A DNA stretch of 62,326 bases from Piscinibacter sp. (GTDB taxonomy: Bacteria > Pseudomonadota > Gammaproteobacteria > Burkholderiales > Burkholderiaceae_C): positions 1 to 62,326 of the forward strand of contig JAHBZL010000032.1 of assembly GCA_019635485.1 (NCBI GenBank), written 5' to 3'. A model generated the notes under the pieces. That model was not told the DNA's origin, made no database searches, and saw only the letters and a list, made by a program, of their open reading frames with translations. Shown here piece by piece: positions 43,413 to 52,463 of the stretch; position 1 is the stretch's first letter, and every line of letters starts with the position of its first letter. The position numbers and the translations under genes were made by a program.

Positions 43413-43764
43413 GACCCGCGATTCTCCGGGCGCGGAGAGGGCAACAGGATGTCGTCGATGCCCGGATAAAGAGGCCTTCGGACGTGCTATTTCCACGTTC
43501 GGGCCCTTGACGAAGTCCATCCGATGCAGGTCGGGATGCACGAAGACCCTCAAGTTCCGTCGCACGCGCTCCGATAAGCCAGCCATCGGTTCCGGTTTCG
43601 GGGCCGTGTCCGGTTAGACGGCCAATGGTTGAGCAGCTGTTGATCTGCAAGACACAACGGACGACTGGCGCGGGCGGTGCCGGTGTGCGGGGCGACCCGC
43701 CACGTGCACAGGCAATTGCCGGCAACCAGGCCGGGAGTGTTATCAACTGACAGGAGTCTTCATC
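43413..43764 (+). promoter_or_regulatory. Upstream region of flagellin 1
   Basis: 352-nt gene-free gap between divergent genes. Best promoter candidate: TCAAG (43550-43554), 15 nt, TCCGATAA (43570-43577), one mismatch and 1 nt long against the sigma-28 pattern; it would give a leader of about 180 nt. GACAGGAG 10 nt before the ATG is the ribosome-binding site. The leader is less GC-rich than the surroundings. Confidence 0.55.
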
Positions 43765-44568
43765 ATGCCCATGACCATCAACACCAACGTGGCCTCGCTG
43801 AATGCGCAGCGCAACAGCACGATGTCGCAGACGTCGCTGAACACGTCGCTGCAGCGTCTGTCTTCGGGCCTGCGCATCAACTCGTCGAAGGACGACGCTG
43901 CCGGCCTGGCGATCGCCGACCGCATGAACGCGCAGATCCGCGGCATCAACGTCGCGATCCGCAACGCCAACGACGGCATCTCGCTGGCGCAGACCGCTGA
44001 AGGCGCGCTGTCCACCGTGACCGACGTGCTGCAGCGCATGCGCGAACTCGCGGTGCAGGCGCAGAACGGCACCAACGGCACGACCGACCGCGCCAACCTC
44101 GACACGGAATACCAGCAGCTGTCGGCGGAAATCACCCGCATCGCCGGCCAGACGAAGTTCAACGGCACGGCCATCGTCGGCTCGGGCGCCGGTGCGAACG
44201 TGTTCCAGGTCGGCGCCAACAACGGCGACACGCTGACGATCACGACCTCGCAGGTCTCGACCGTCGCCGGCGACCTGACGACCTCGGCGAACGCCTCGAC
44301 CGCCGTGGACGCGATCGACACCGCGCTGAACACGATCACCACCAGCCGCGCCGTCTACGGTGCCGCGATGAACCGCTTCCAGTTCGCGATCCAGAACCTG
44401 CAGATCACCGGCGAGAACCAGGCAGCCGCCCGCGGCCGCATCATGGACGCCGACTTCGCGCAGGAAACCGCGAACCTGTCGCGTGCCCAGATCCTGCAGC
44501 AGGCCGGCACCGCGATGGTCGCGCAGGCCAACCAGCTGCCGCAGCAAGTGCTGTCGCTGCTGCGCTGA
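43765..44568 (+). CDS. fliC: Flagellin 1 (short form)
   Basis: 267 aa. Conserved N-terminal D0/D1 (INTNVASLNAQRN, SLQRLSSGLRINSSKDDAAG, IRGINVAIRNANDGISLAQT) and C-terminal D1/D0 (MNRFQFAIQNLQITGENQ, RIMDADFAQETANLSRAQIL, QVLSLLR). The middle (about 130-190) is very short, so D2/D3 are absent. That segment is rich in Ser/Thr/Asn (TLTITTSQVSTVAGDLTTSA), offering O-glycosylation sites. A strong terminator follows. A close paralogue lies at 51502. Confidence 0.97.
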   Translation: MPMTINTNVASLNAQRNSTMSQTSLNTSLQRLSSGLRINSSKDDAAGLAIADRMNAQIRGINVAIRNANDGISLAQTAEGALSTVTDVLQRMRELAVQAQNGTNGTTDRANLDTEYQQLSAEITRIAGQTKFNGTAIVGSGAGANVFQVGANNGDTLTITTSQVSTVAGDLTTSANASTAVDAIDTALNTITTSRAVYGAAMNRFQFAIQNLQITGENQAAARGRIMDADFAQETANLSRAQILQQAGTAMVAQANQLPQQVLSLLR

Positions 44569-44585
44569 GCGCGCCGCGCCCTTCG

Positions 44586-44611
44586 AAAGGCCGCCTTCGG
44601 GCGGCCTTTTT
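44586..44611 (+). terminator. Intrinsic terminator of flagellin 1
   Basis: AAGGCCGCC-TTCG-GGCGGCCTT stem with a stable TTCG tetraloop, followed by a T-run at 44607-44611. It starts 18 nt after the stop codon. Confidence 0.93.
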
Positions 44612-44633
44612 CATGGCCGGCTAGCATGGGGCC

Positions 44634-45338
44634 ATGAACGACCTCTCCACCTTTCCGATCACCGCCCGGTGGCCCGCGCAGCATCCGGACCGGCTCCAGT
44701 TGTATTCGTTGACCACGCCCAACGGCGTGAAGATCTCGATCATGCTGGAGGAGACCGGCCTGCCCTACGAGGCGCACCGCGTCGCCTTCGACCGCAACGA
44801 CCAGCTCTCGCCCGAGTTCCTGTCGCTGAACCCGAACAACAAGATCCCGGCGATCCTCGATCCGGACGGCCCGGGCGGCCGGCCGCTGGCGCTGTTCGAG
44901 TCCGGCGCGATCCTCGTCTACCTGGCCGACAAGACCGGCCAGCTGATGCCGGCCGCCCCGGCGCAGCGCTACGAGACGCTGCAGTGGCTGATGTTCCAGA
45001 TGGGCGGCATCGGGCCGATGTTCGGCCAGCTCGGCTTCTTCCACAAGTTCGCCGGCCGCGAGTACGAAGACAAGCGCCCGCGCGACCGCTACGTGGCCGA
45101 ATCGAAGCGCCTGCTGAACGTGCTCGAGCAGCGCCTGGCGGGCCGCGCCTGGATCATGGGTGACGAGTACACGATCGCCGACATCGCCACCTTCCCGTGG
45201 GTGCGCAACCTCGTCGGCTTCTACGAGGCCGGGCCGCTGGTCGGCTTCCCCGACGAGTTCCCGCAGGTGCAGCGTGCGCTCGCCGCCTTCGTCGCACGGC
45301 CGGCGGTGCAGCGGGGGTTGGAGATTCCGAAGCGCTGA
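44634..45338 (+). CDS. Glutathione S-transferase (YghU/YfcG-like)
   Basis: 234 aa. Thioredoxin-like N-terminal domain with YSLTTPNGVKISIMLEE, LNPNNKIPAILDPDG and the FESGAILVYLADK glutathione-binding loop; the Asn of TPNG fits the Nu-class enzymes YghU/YfcG with disulfide reductase or peroxidase activity. The C-terminal helical domain has GDEYTIADIATFPWV. Not obviously linked to motility; it is a bystander between flagellin 1 and the hydrolase cassette. Confidence 0.9.
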   Translation: MNDLSTFPITARWPAQHPDRLQLYSLTTPNGVKISIMLEETGLPYEAHRVAFDRNDQLSPEFLSLNPNNKIPAILDPDGPGGRPLALFESGAILVYLADKTGQLMPAAPAQRYETLQWLMFQMGGIGPMFGQLGFFHKFAGREYEDKRPRDRYVAESKRLLNVLEQRLAGRAWIMGDEYTIADIATFPWVRNLVGFYEAGPLVGFPDEFPQVQRALAAFVARPAVQRGLEIPKR

Positions 45339-45355
45339 CTGGGCGTGGGCGTCGG

Positions 45356-48300
45356 CTACGGTCGGATATCGGCCACCGGCCAGCGCGACAGGCAGACTCG
45401 TCCGCCTTCGGCCTGGTTGCCGCCGAGCATCCAGAAGTGGCTGCCGTCGGCCTGCAGGTAGAAGCCGACGTGCAACTGCGCCTTGGCCGCATCGGTCTCC
45501 AGCGGGTTGGTCTGCACGACGACGACGTCGCCGTAGGCGAGCGATGCCCCGGCGGCCGCCCCGGCCCGAATCCAGCCGCGCCAGCTGCGCGCGGCTGCGC
45601 GATCGGCTTTGGGCACCGGTTCGTTCGCGCCGTCGGCATCGACGTGGCGGCGCAGCACCCAGGTGACAAAGGCCGCGCACCAGGCGGTGGCATCGCCGCT
45701 GCCGGGCAGGTCGGCGGCGGCCAGGTACTCGCAGATGCGCGGATTGCTCGCCTGCGCCGCACTGGCGTTCTTCTCGACCTGTCCAAGTTCACCCCAGGCC
45801 CAGTCCATCCACGGCGCGGCCGCGTCGCGCGCGTGGCTGACGCCACCTGCGGCCGGCAGCGACTGCAGTTCCTTCAGCAGCACCTCGTCGATCTCGTCCA
45901 GCGCGGCCGGGTTGTCGCGCGCCTGGCGGGCCGCGTGCAGCGCCGGCCACTGCGGCGCGGGCGTCACCGCCCGCTCCTTCTTGACGCGGTACAGCACCGC
46001 CAGGGCGCGCAGGTCGTCGTTGAACACCTTGTCGTCCACGCCGCGCGGCATGTTCAGTACGCGCTTGAGCTGGGTCGCCAGCAGCGGCAGCGCGGCATGC
46101 GGCCGGCCGCGTGTCGGGCGGTCACCCGGCTCGAGGTCGAGGGCGGCCTGTTCGGGAGCACGGCGAACGAGTGCGGTATAGGTGCCCACGTTGAGCGTGT
46201 TGCCGCCGCCCAGCCCGCGCTCGGACAAGGCATTGCCGATCGCGGTGCGCGTCTCGTCGTCAAACTCTCCGGTCTGCTTCACGCCGAGCACGGCCTGCAG
46301 CGCGAGCACTTCGCGTGGTACCAGACGGTCCTCGAAATCGTTCCGGCTGCCCTTCACGTTGCCGACGGGGCTCGGCACGCCGATCAGGCTGCCGGGCGCG
46401 GGGCCCGGGGGTTTTGCCGGGCCGGTGCCGGGGGACAGCGAGGGCGGCGGCTGCGTGCCGCGACCCTTGCGCTCATCTTCCTCGGCCTCGCGCACGCGAC
46501 CGGCATTGCGCAGCTTCACAAGCCGGCTGAGCAGGTCGAACCAGAACGGCGCGCCGAGCGAGACGAACAGCGCGGAGAGCCAGACGCCGACCAGCCACTT
46601 GGCCCAGACCCCCAAGGCGTTGCCTTTGGCAGCGATGCGCATCTCGGCCAGCCCGAGACCGGGATCCGCCTCGACCGTGTCGCCCGTGCAGAACCACGGC
46701 GGCGTGGTCGTGCCGGCCGCGGCGATCTTCTTCGGGTCGGAGAGGACGCTGCAGAACTGCCGCTGCGTGTTGGCGGGGAGCCAGCCGATCGGCAGCCGGG
46801 TCAGCACCTGCTCCTCGCGGCGCATGCAGTCGAGCAGCAGATCGGGCTGGCCCTTCGCTTCCTTGGCGCAATCGCGAAACTCCTCGGGCCGCGTGAGGAA
46901 GAGATCGCGCAGGCGCGTGGCGGCGCGCTGGCCCGGCTGCAGCAGCACGAGCAGCGCGGACTTGCTGTCTTCGAGGGCGGCCGCGGCGTCGAGCATGGTC
47001 TTGCGCACGTCCGGCAAGGGACTCGCCGTGCTCGCCGCGCGAATCCAGGCGGAGACCTGGGTCAGGCAGACGTAGGACTGGGTCAGCACGTGGCGCCGGC
47101 GGTCTTCGCGGGTTTGCGGCACGGCGGAGGCCGCCGTCGCCGGCGCAGGGAGCGCCGGCGACGGCTTGACGGCAGATGCGGCCGCAGCGGCGGACGAGGC
47201 GGCTGCAGCGGCGGCGAAAGCGGCCGCGGCGGCGGACGAGGCGGCCGCCGCCGCCGAGGAAGCGGCCGAGGCGGCAGCACTGGCAGCGGCAGCGGCCTCC
47301 CTTTCGGACCCGCGCGGCGGGCGCGTACGCGCTGCCCCGGACACCTGCAGGGGAGGATCCGGCGGCTGGGGGATGTCGATGCCGTTGATCGAGACTTCGA
47401 TCACCGGCAGCAGCGCCGGAATCACCTCGACCCAGCCGTCGGAGTTCGACGCGAAGCGCTTGCCCAGCATGTCGGCGGCGGCGTAGAGCTTCTTGTCCCG
47501 CGGCCGGGAGTCCTTCTCGTCAAGCCGCTTCGCGCGCGCGATCTCCGGGATCACGTCGCAGTATTCGCGCAGCGGCTGCAGGTCGTGCCCGTAGCCGGCA
47601 ATGTCGGCGTCGCGGCGGAAGGCTTCGTGCAGCGCCGCGTTGGCGTCGACCAGGCGGGCGGTCGCGCGCACCTCGGGGCGGTCGCGCCGGCGTTCGCCGT
47701 CCGTCGCGGCGCTGGCGCCGCGCTCGGCGTCGCGCAGGCGCGAAACGTCCTCGGCCAGGTTCGCGAGCCCCACGCGCAGCTGCGGATCGGCGCTGATCGC
47801 GTTGACGATATGCAGCGCGTCGACGTTCAGCAGCAGGCACAGCGCCAGCGCGACGCGGAACGACACGCGGTCGCTGCTGCGCTTGTACCAGCCCTCCGAG
47901 CGGTCGCCGATGTCGGCGAACCAGGTCGCGACAGCCGCTTCGAACGCGCGCCAGTCGGCCTGCCGGCCCGCCACCAAGCCCTGCAGCGCCTTGATTACGT
48001 CCTGGCGCCTGCCCTTCCCGGCCTGCTTCAGCTGGGCCTCGATGAACAGCTCCGGCGTCGCGATGGTCAGTTCGGGATGGGCGCCGCCGTTCAGCTCGGT
48101 CAGCAGCGCACGCGCGAACAGGGCCGGCGGAATCGCCGACGGACCGCGCGGCCGCCGCGGCAACAGACCCCGCCACCCACCCGGCTTCGCCTGCTCGCCC
48201 TGCGACAGCGCGAAGATCAGCGGGTTCGCGAACAGCCGGTCGGCCAGCTCGCGATCGTGCTGCACCGCCTCGTCCACCAGATCGTGCAGATTCGCGACGC

Positions 48301-48412
48301 GCCGGCGCAGGAAGTTGCCGAACACGGATTCCTGCACCTTCATCGTCAGCAGCGCGAGCGTGGCGAAGATCAGCGCCAGGCCCATCGCCAGCTCGAGGAT
48401 CGATGTCTCCAT
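45356..48412 (-). CDS. Large membrane protein with peptidoglycan-binding and Cys/His hydrolase tail
   Basis: 1018 aa. N-terminal membrane helix (ILELAMGLALIFATLALLTM), then a helical region; further hydrophobic stretches near 185-205 and 640-665. An Ala/Ser low-complexity linker lies at about 375-430. From about 735 a PG_binding_1-like unit (VLALQAVLGVKQTGEFDDET). The C-terminal 140 residues resemble TIGR02594/NlpC-CHAP-like amidases: PWMDWAWGELGQVE, ATAWCAAFVTWVLRR (candidate Cys), AQLHVGFYLQ (candidate His), FWMLGGNQ. Last gene of a three-gene operon, 9 nt after the trypsin-SleB gene. No known name. Confidence 0.7.
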   Translation of the reverse strand: METSILELAMGLALIFATLALLTMKVQESVFGNFLRRRVANLHDLVDEAVQHDRELADRLFANPLIFALSQGEQAKPGGWRGLLPRRPRGPSAIPPALFARALLTELNGGAHPELTIATPELFIEAQLKQAGKGRRQDVIKALQGLVAGRQADWRAFEAAVATWFADIGDRSEGWYKRSSDRVSFRVALALCLLLNVDALHIVNAISADPQLRVGLANLAEDVSRLRDAERGASAATDGERRRDRPEVRATARLVDANAALHEAFRRDADIAGYGHDLQPLREYCDVIPEIARAKRLDEKDSRPRDKKLYAAADMLGKRFASNSDGWVEVIPALLPVIEVSINGIDIPQPPDPPLQVSGAARTRPPRGSEREAAAAASAAASAASSAAAAASSAAAAAFAAAAAASSAAAAASAVKPSPALPAPATAASAVPQTREDRRRHVLTQSYVCLTQVSAWIRAASTASPLPDVRKTMLDAAAALEDSKSALLVLLQPGQRAATRLRDLFLTRPEEFRDCAKEAKGQPDLLLDCMRREEQVLTRLPIGWLPANTQRQFCSVLSDPKKIAAAGTTTPPWFCTGDTVEADPGLGLAEMRIAAKGNALGVWAKWLVGVWLSALFVSLGAPFWFDLLSRLVKLRNAGRVREAEEDERKGRGTQPPPSLSPGTGPAKPPGPAPGSLIGVPSPVGNVKGSRNDFEDRLVPREVLALQAVLGVKQTGEFDDETRTAIGNALSERGLGGGNTLNVGTYTALVRRAPEQAALDLEPGDRPTRGRPHAALPLLATQLKRVLNMPRGVDDKVFNDDLRALAVLYRVKKERAVTPAPQWPALHAARQARDNPAALDEIDEVLLKELQSLPAAGGVSHARDAAAPWMDWAWGELGQVEKNASAAQASNPRICEYLAAADLPGSGDATAWCAAFVTWVLRRHVDADGANEPVPKADRAAARSWRGWIRAGAAAGASLAYGDVVVVQTNPLETDAAKAQLHVGFYLQADGSHFWMLGGNQAEGGRVCLSRWPVADIRP

Positions 48413-48421
48413 GCCGCCGCC

Positions 48422-49897
48422 CTAGTCGATGTCCCGGAAGAACTCGTGCCGCCCGATGACAGCGCAGGGCCGCTGCCCGTGCAGCCAGTCCGGCCGCTGG
48501 CGCAGCGTGCTGGCGATGTAGTGGCGCGCGCCGTCGACCAGGTCGGGCAGCGCCCGCGGGGCCGCACGCGGATCGAGCGCCAACTCGGTGAGCGCGAGGT
48601 CGGCCAGCGCCAGCGCCGTGGCGAAGGCCGCGTCGGGGCGACCCGGCACACGATCGAGCGCGGCGCGGCTCGGGTCGTCGAGGTTCCAGCAGCTGAACTG
48701 CTTCGGATCCAGGCAGACCTCGGTCACGGAAGCGCGCCCGCGGTGGCGTTTGCGCACCCGGTTCACGATCACGCAGGCCACCGCATGCATGCCGATTTCC
48801 TGCTCGCCGCGCGCTTCGCCCCACAGCGTCTGCGCCAACACGATCCGCGCGTTGACGGCCTCGGCGCCGAGCCGCAAGGGCACGGCGTTCACCGGCTCGA
48901 CGCGCCGCGCCGTCGCACCGGGGCGCAGGCCGCTGTCCAGCGTGGCCGGATCCAAGCGCGTGTAGGGCTTGACGCGGAACCAGTCGAGCACCGGAGCCAC
49001 GCGCCCCATCACGCCGGACGCGCCGAAGGCCGATTCCGGTGCGATGCCGGCCAGGTGCATCCCGATCAGCTCGCTGGCCTCGGTCCACACCGGGCTGCCG
49101 CTGTCGCCGCCCTGCGTGACGCCGCCATGCGTGACGTAGCCGATCGCGTTGCGCAGGAAGTAGTCGGGATAGCCGTCGCCGCCGACGTCGACACGACCGC
49201 TCCAGCGCACCACCAGGCTGGCCTGCAGCGGACCACCGGGGCGCCGCAGTGTCACCGGCTTGTTCGGCGCGACGGCGTCGGACACGCCGTCCGGCAGCCA
49301 GTCGTTGGCGGCCTGGTGGCGACGCAGCGCGAGCGTCGTCGGCGCATCGACTTCGAGCAGCCCTGCGTCCAGCGCCGACGCCGGGCAGCCGCGCCCCAGG
49401 GCCGGCGTCCATTCGCACAGCGTGCCGGAACAGCTGTTCCCGTCGGCCATATCGATCGTGAACGGCGCGTCGAAGCGAGCGCCTTCGTCGGGGGCCAGGA
49501 CGTGCGCGCAGGTCAGCAGGTAGTTGCGCTCGGGTGCGAGCCGGTCCCGCACGAGGGCGGTGGCGGTTCCGAAGCTGCCCCCCTCCGCCGTGCCGCCAGC
49601 CTGCAGCGTCGGCGGACCCGCTTGCCCGCGTGCCGCGCGGCCCCGCACGCAGCGCAGCGCGAGGCCGGCCGTGCCGTCGCGCGTGCCCACGCGGCGCGGC
49701 AGGCTGCGCGCACTGACGCCGTCGCGAAGCACGACGCAGACCGATGGGGCCGCGGCCCCGCCCAGCGGCAGGCTCAGCGCCTCGACGGCGTCGGGATCGA
49801 GCCAGTCCGGCGCCGGGCTGTGCATGCCGGCATGCCGCCGCGCGAGGGCATCGGCGAGCTGGTCGAACAGGAGACTGGCCGGTACCGGGTGGATCAT
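48422..49897 (-). CDS. Trypsin-like serine protease fused to SleB-type cell-wall hydrolase
   Basis: 491 aa. Residues about 95-300 are a trypsin-like domain with the triad H132 (YLLTCAHVLAP), D177 (SALDAGLLEV) and S266 (TQGGDSGSPVW). Residues about 348-485 match the SleB/Hydrolase_2 domain: ARIVLAQTLWGEARGE (E361), HAVACVIVNRVRKRH, VCLDPKQFSCWN. No signal peptide is apparent, so export, if any, must use another route. Start overlaps the lipoprotein stop by 4 nt. The union of protease and muralytic domains is unusual and points to envelope attack or remodelling. Confidence 0.78.
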   Translation of the reverse strand: MIHPVPASLLFDQLADALARRHAGMHSPAPDWLDPDAVEALSLPLGGAAAPSVCVVLRDGVSARSLPRRVGTRDGTAGLALRCVRGRAARGQAGPPTLQAGGTAEGGSFGTATALVRDRLAPERNYLLTCAHVLAPDEGARFDAPFTIDMADGNSCSGTLCEWTPALGRGCPASALDAGLLEVDAPTTLALRRHQAANDWLPDGVSDAVAPNKPVTLRRPGGPLQASLVVRWSGRVDVGGDGYPDYFLRNAIGYVTHGGVTQGGDSGSPVWTEASELIGMHLAGIAPESAFGASGVMGRVAPVLDWFRVKPYTRLDPATLDSGLRPGATARRVEPVNAVPLRLGAEAVNARIVLAQTLWGEARGEQEIGMHAVACVIVNRVRKRHRGRASVTEVCLDPKQFSCWNLDDPSRAALDRVPGRPDAAFATALALADLALTELALDPRAAPRALPDLVDGARHYIASTLRQRPDWLHGQRPCAVIGRHEFFRDID

Positions 49898-51231
49898 CGC
49901 AGTGGCTCCACCGTCGTCTTCTGCCCGCTGTCCGGCGATGCGCCGCTGGCCGGTCGAGCGGGCGACTTGAGCAACATTTCGGCGAACGCGGCCAGGCTGC
50001 CGCCCTCGCAGCCGATCTCGCGGGCCAGTGTCGATGCCTCCTTCGCTCGCTGCGCGTCATCCGCCAGCCACTGGCGCGCGTCCTGACGCTTCCCCTCGAG
50101 GATGTCCACCTCGTGTCCCCAGAAAGCGCGGACCGGCTCGGGGTCCTTCAGTGCGCGGATGCGGTCAGGCGTCGGAAACCAGGCTTCGGGCGGTGCACGC
50201 CGTCCAGACTCGGCGCTCGCAAGGGAGTCCTGCTGGCGCTTCTCGGCGGCCAGCTTCTGCTCGATCACGCTGCCGATCTCGCGCGCGACGTCGAACGGAT
50301 TCTTCAGTTCGACGCGTTGGGAGATCGCGCGCACGAGCGCCGACTCGATGCGTGTTCGCTTCAGGCGCACCGCGCCCGCCGCACCCAGGATGCGCGTCTG
50401 GGCGTCCCGCAGGCGTTGCAGCTCCGAGCGGCCGGCCGACAGCATGGCCTGGGTCGCATCGCTGAACGACTGCGCCGGGTCATCGCCCGGCGGTTGCGCC
50501 GCCGCGCCGCGGCCCACCGCCTCTCGCCGGCGTTTGTCGACCCAGTTGCCGGCCGGCGCTTCCTCCGGCTTGCGCTGGATCTTGAGCAATACCCCGCGCC
50601 GGCCGGAATCGAAGTGCGCCACGGCGTTCTCCAGTCCGACGATCGCCGTGTTGAGCGCCTTCAGGTCGCCCGTCGGCGGGCCGGTCCGGACGTCCTCGTC
50701 GGGGTAGAGGTCGGCCTGCGCCGTCACCCACACGCACAGCATCTGCTGCGACGCGTCGAGATAGAGCCTGTCGCGCTCGGACACACCGGAGTTCAACAGG
50801 CCATAGCTGGCGATCGCGATCGCGACGGCGTCGCGAACGCTCCAGCTGCGGTCCCGGTACTTCTTGTTGATCAGGTGGGCGCCGACCGGCCACAGCAGCG
50901 CGTTGTACGTGGAGGTGAGGTTGCCCTGGTCGATGACATAGCCGTTCAGCTCGCGACGCCGTTCGTCCAGTTGCCACAGTGCCAGGGCGAGTCCTCCGGC
51001 CGACTCGTCGTCCTTGAAGTAGGGGACCCTGCAGTCGTCCGGAGCCTCGGGGCGCGGCACGCAGGGTTGCAGCGCCTTGCCTGACGGCATGTCCAGCACC
51101 AGACGGTCGCTGCGCGGCTGCTGCATGGGCGCGAATATCGTGCAGGCCCCGAGGCCGGCTGCCAGCACGCAGGCCACGAGCGGCACCCAGCGCACGCGCA
51201 CGCGCACGCAATGACCGGAGCCCACTGGCAT
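49894..51231 (-). CDS. Lipoprotein, first gene of the hydrolase cassette
   Basis: 445 aa. Basic n-region (RVRVR), hydrophobic WVPLVACVLAAGLGAC with C30 as lipobox cysteine, then a helical body (ALWQLDERRRELNGYVIDQG, LKALNTAIVGLENAVAHFDS, VELKNPFDVAREIGSVIEQK). No domain recognised. GGGAGG lies 4-9 nt before the ATG. It is coupled to the trypsin-SleB gene by an ATGA overlap, so the three products likely form one envelope complex. Confidence 0.7.
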   Translation of the reverse strand: MPVGSGHCVRVRVRWVPLVACVLAAGLGACTIFAPMQQPRSDRLVLDMPSGKALQPCVPRPEAPDDCRVPYFKDDESAGGLALALWQLDERRRELNGYVIDQGNLTSTYNALLWPVGAHLINKKYRDRSWSVRDAVAIAIASYGLLNSGVSERDRLYLDASQQMLCVWVTAQADLYPDEDVRTGPPTGDLKALNTAIVGLENAVAHFDSGRRGVLLKIQRKPEEAPAGNWVDKRRREAVGRGAAAQPPGDDPAQSFSDATQAMLSAGRSELQRLRDAQTRILGAAGAVRLKRTRIESALVRAISQRVELKNPFDVAREIGSVIEQKLAAEKRQQDSLASAESGRRAPPEAWFPTPDRIRALKDPEPVRAFWGHEVDILEGKRQDARQWLADDAQRAKEASTLAREIGCEGGSLAAFAEMLLKSPARPASGASPDSGQKTTVEPLR

Positions 51232-51501
51232 CGGCCTCCCCCTTCGCTTGTTGTTGCTGCCTTCGCGCGGCGTCCGCACCGATCGTGGCTCGGCGCAGTA
51301 TGGTGATATCTCGCCGAGCGTCATCCGCACTCTTGAGGACGCCGAGGCGGGCGCGAACTGGCCGGCGATCCTGCCTCTATTCACTCGATGCCCGCCGCAG
51401 CAGCTGCCGAAGAATCCGTCTGACAGGCCGCACCTCGGCGCCAGGCCTGAAGCAGCCGGCCGGATCGTCCGGTCGGAAACGGATTCTTCAGGAGTGCCCT
51501 C

Positions 51502-52308
51502 ATGCCGCAGACCATCAACACCAACGTTTCGTCGCTGAACGCGCAGCGCAACCTGAACACGTCGCAGACTTCGCTGTCGACCTCGATGCAGCGCCTGTCC
51601 TCGGGCCTGCGTGTCAACTCGGCGAAGGACGACGCCGCCGGCCTGGCGATCGCCGACCGGATGAATGCGCAGATCCGCGGCATCAACGTCGCGATCCGCA
51701 ACGCCAACGACGGCATCTCGCTGGCCCAGACGGCCGAAGGCGCGCTGGCCACCGTGACCGACGTGCTGCAGCGCATGCGCGAACTGGCCGTCCAGGCGCT
51801 GAACGGCTCCAACGGCACCAGCGACCGCGTCAACCTCGACACCGAATTCCAGCAGCTGTCGTCTGAAATCACCCGCATCGCGACGCAGACCAAGTTCAAC
51901 GGCACCGCGATCGTCGGCTCCGGCGCCGGCGCGCAGGTCTTCCAGGTCGGCGCCAACAACGGCGACACGATGACGATCACGACCGCGCAGGTCTCGACCG
52001 TCACCGGCGACATCCTGACCCTGGCCACCGCCTCGACCGCGATGGACGCGATCGACACCGCGCTGGACACCATCACCACGAACCGCGCGGTGTACGGCGC
52101 GGCGATGAGCCGCTTCCAGTTCGCGATCAGCAACCTGCAGATCACCGGCGAGAACCAGAGCGCCGCCCGCGGCCGCATCATGGACGCCGACTTCGCGGCC
52201 GAAACCGCGAACCTGTCGCGTGCCCAGATCCTGCAGCAGGCCGGCACCGCGATGGTCGCGCAGGCCAACCAGCTGCCCCAGCAGGTGCTGCAGCTGCTGC
52301 AGGGGTGA
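51502..52308 (+). CDS. fliC: Flagellin 2 (short form)
   Basis: 268 aa, nearly the same as flagellin 1 in the D0/D1 parts and in length (INTNVSSLNAQRNLNTSQTS, MDAIDTALDTITTNRAVYG, QVLQLLQG). D2/D3 are absent. The differences cluster in the short central segment, also Thr/Ser-rich. TCAGGAGTG forms the ribosome-binding site. I could not find a good sigma-28 box in the 270 nt upstream. fliD-S-T follow. Confidence 0.96.
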   Translation: MPQTINTNVSSLNAQRNLNTSQTSLSTSMQRLSSGLRVNSAKDDAAGLAIADRMNAQIRGINVAIRNANDGISLAQTAEGALATVTDVLQRMRELAVQALNGSNGTSDRVNLDTEFQQLSSEITRIATQTKFNGTAIVGSGAGAQVFQVGANNGDTMTITTAQVSTVTGDILTLATASTAMDAIDTALDTITTNRAVYGAAMSRFQFAISNLQITGENQSAARGRIMDADFAAETANLSRAQILQQAGTAMVAQANQLPQQVLQLLQG

Positions 52309-52367
52309 AGACGGACGTGCCGGCGCGCCTGCGCGCGCCCGCACGCCAGGCGAACCGCCCGCCGGGC

Positions 52368-52394
52368 TCAAGTTCCCGCGGCGATCGCCGATAC
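52368..52394 (+). promoter_or_regulatory. Sigma-28-like promoter for fliD
   Basis: TCAAG, 14 nt, GCCGATAC: exact spacing and one mismatch in the -10 box. It lies 69 nt upstream of the fliD ATG, in the gap after flagellin 2. Confidence 0.7.
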
Positions 52395-52463
52395 CCCCGT
52401 CACGAGCGCCGGGCGAGGTCCCCTCTCGCGCCGGCGCGTCGCGCTTCCTGAGGACTTTCGCAC

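Noticed and set aside
45197-50086. A 1629-codon plus-strand open frame opposite the hydrolase cassette
   Set aside because: Its product is Arg/Gly/Leu-rich with no domain, whereas the minus strand carries clear protease, SleB and lipoprotein features with coupled starts.
51232-51501. Sigma-28 promoter for flagellin 2
   Set aside because: GCCGAAGAAT and similar words occur, but none has a TCAAG/TAAAG box at 14-15 nt.
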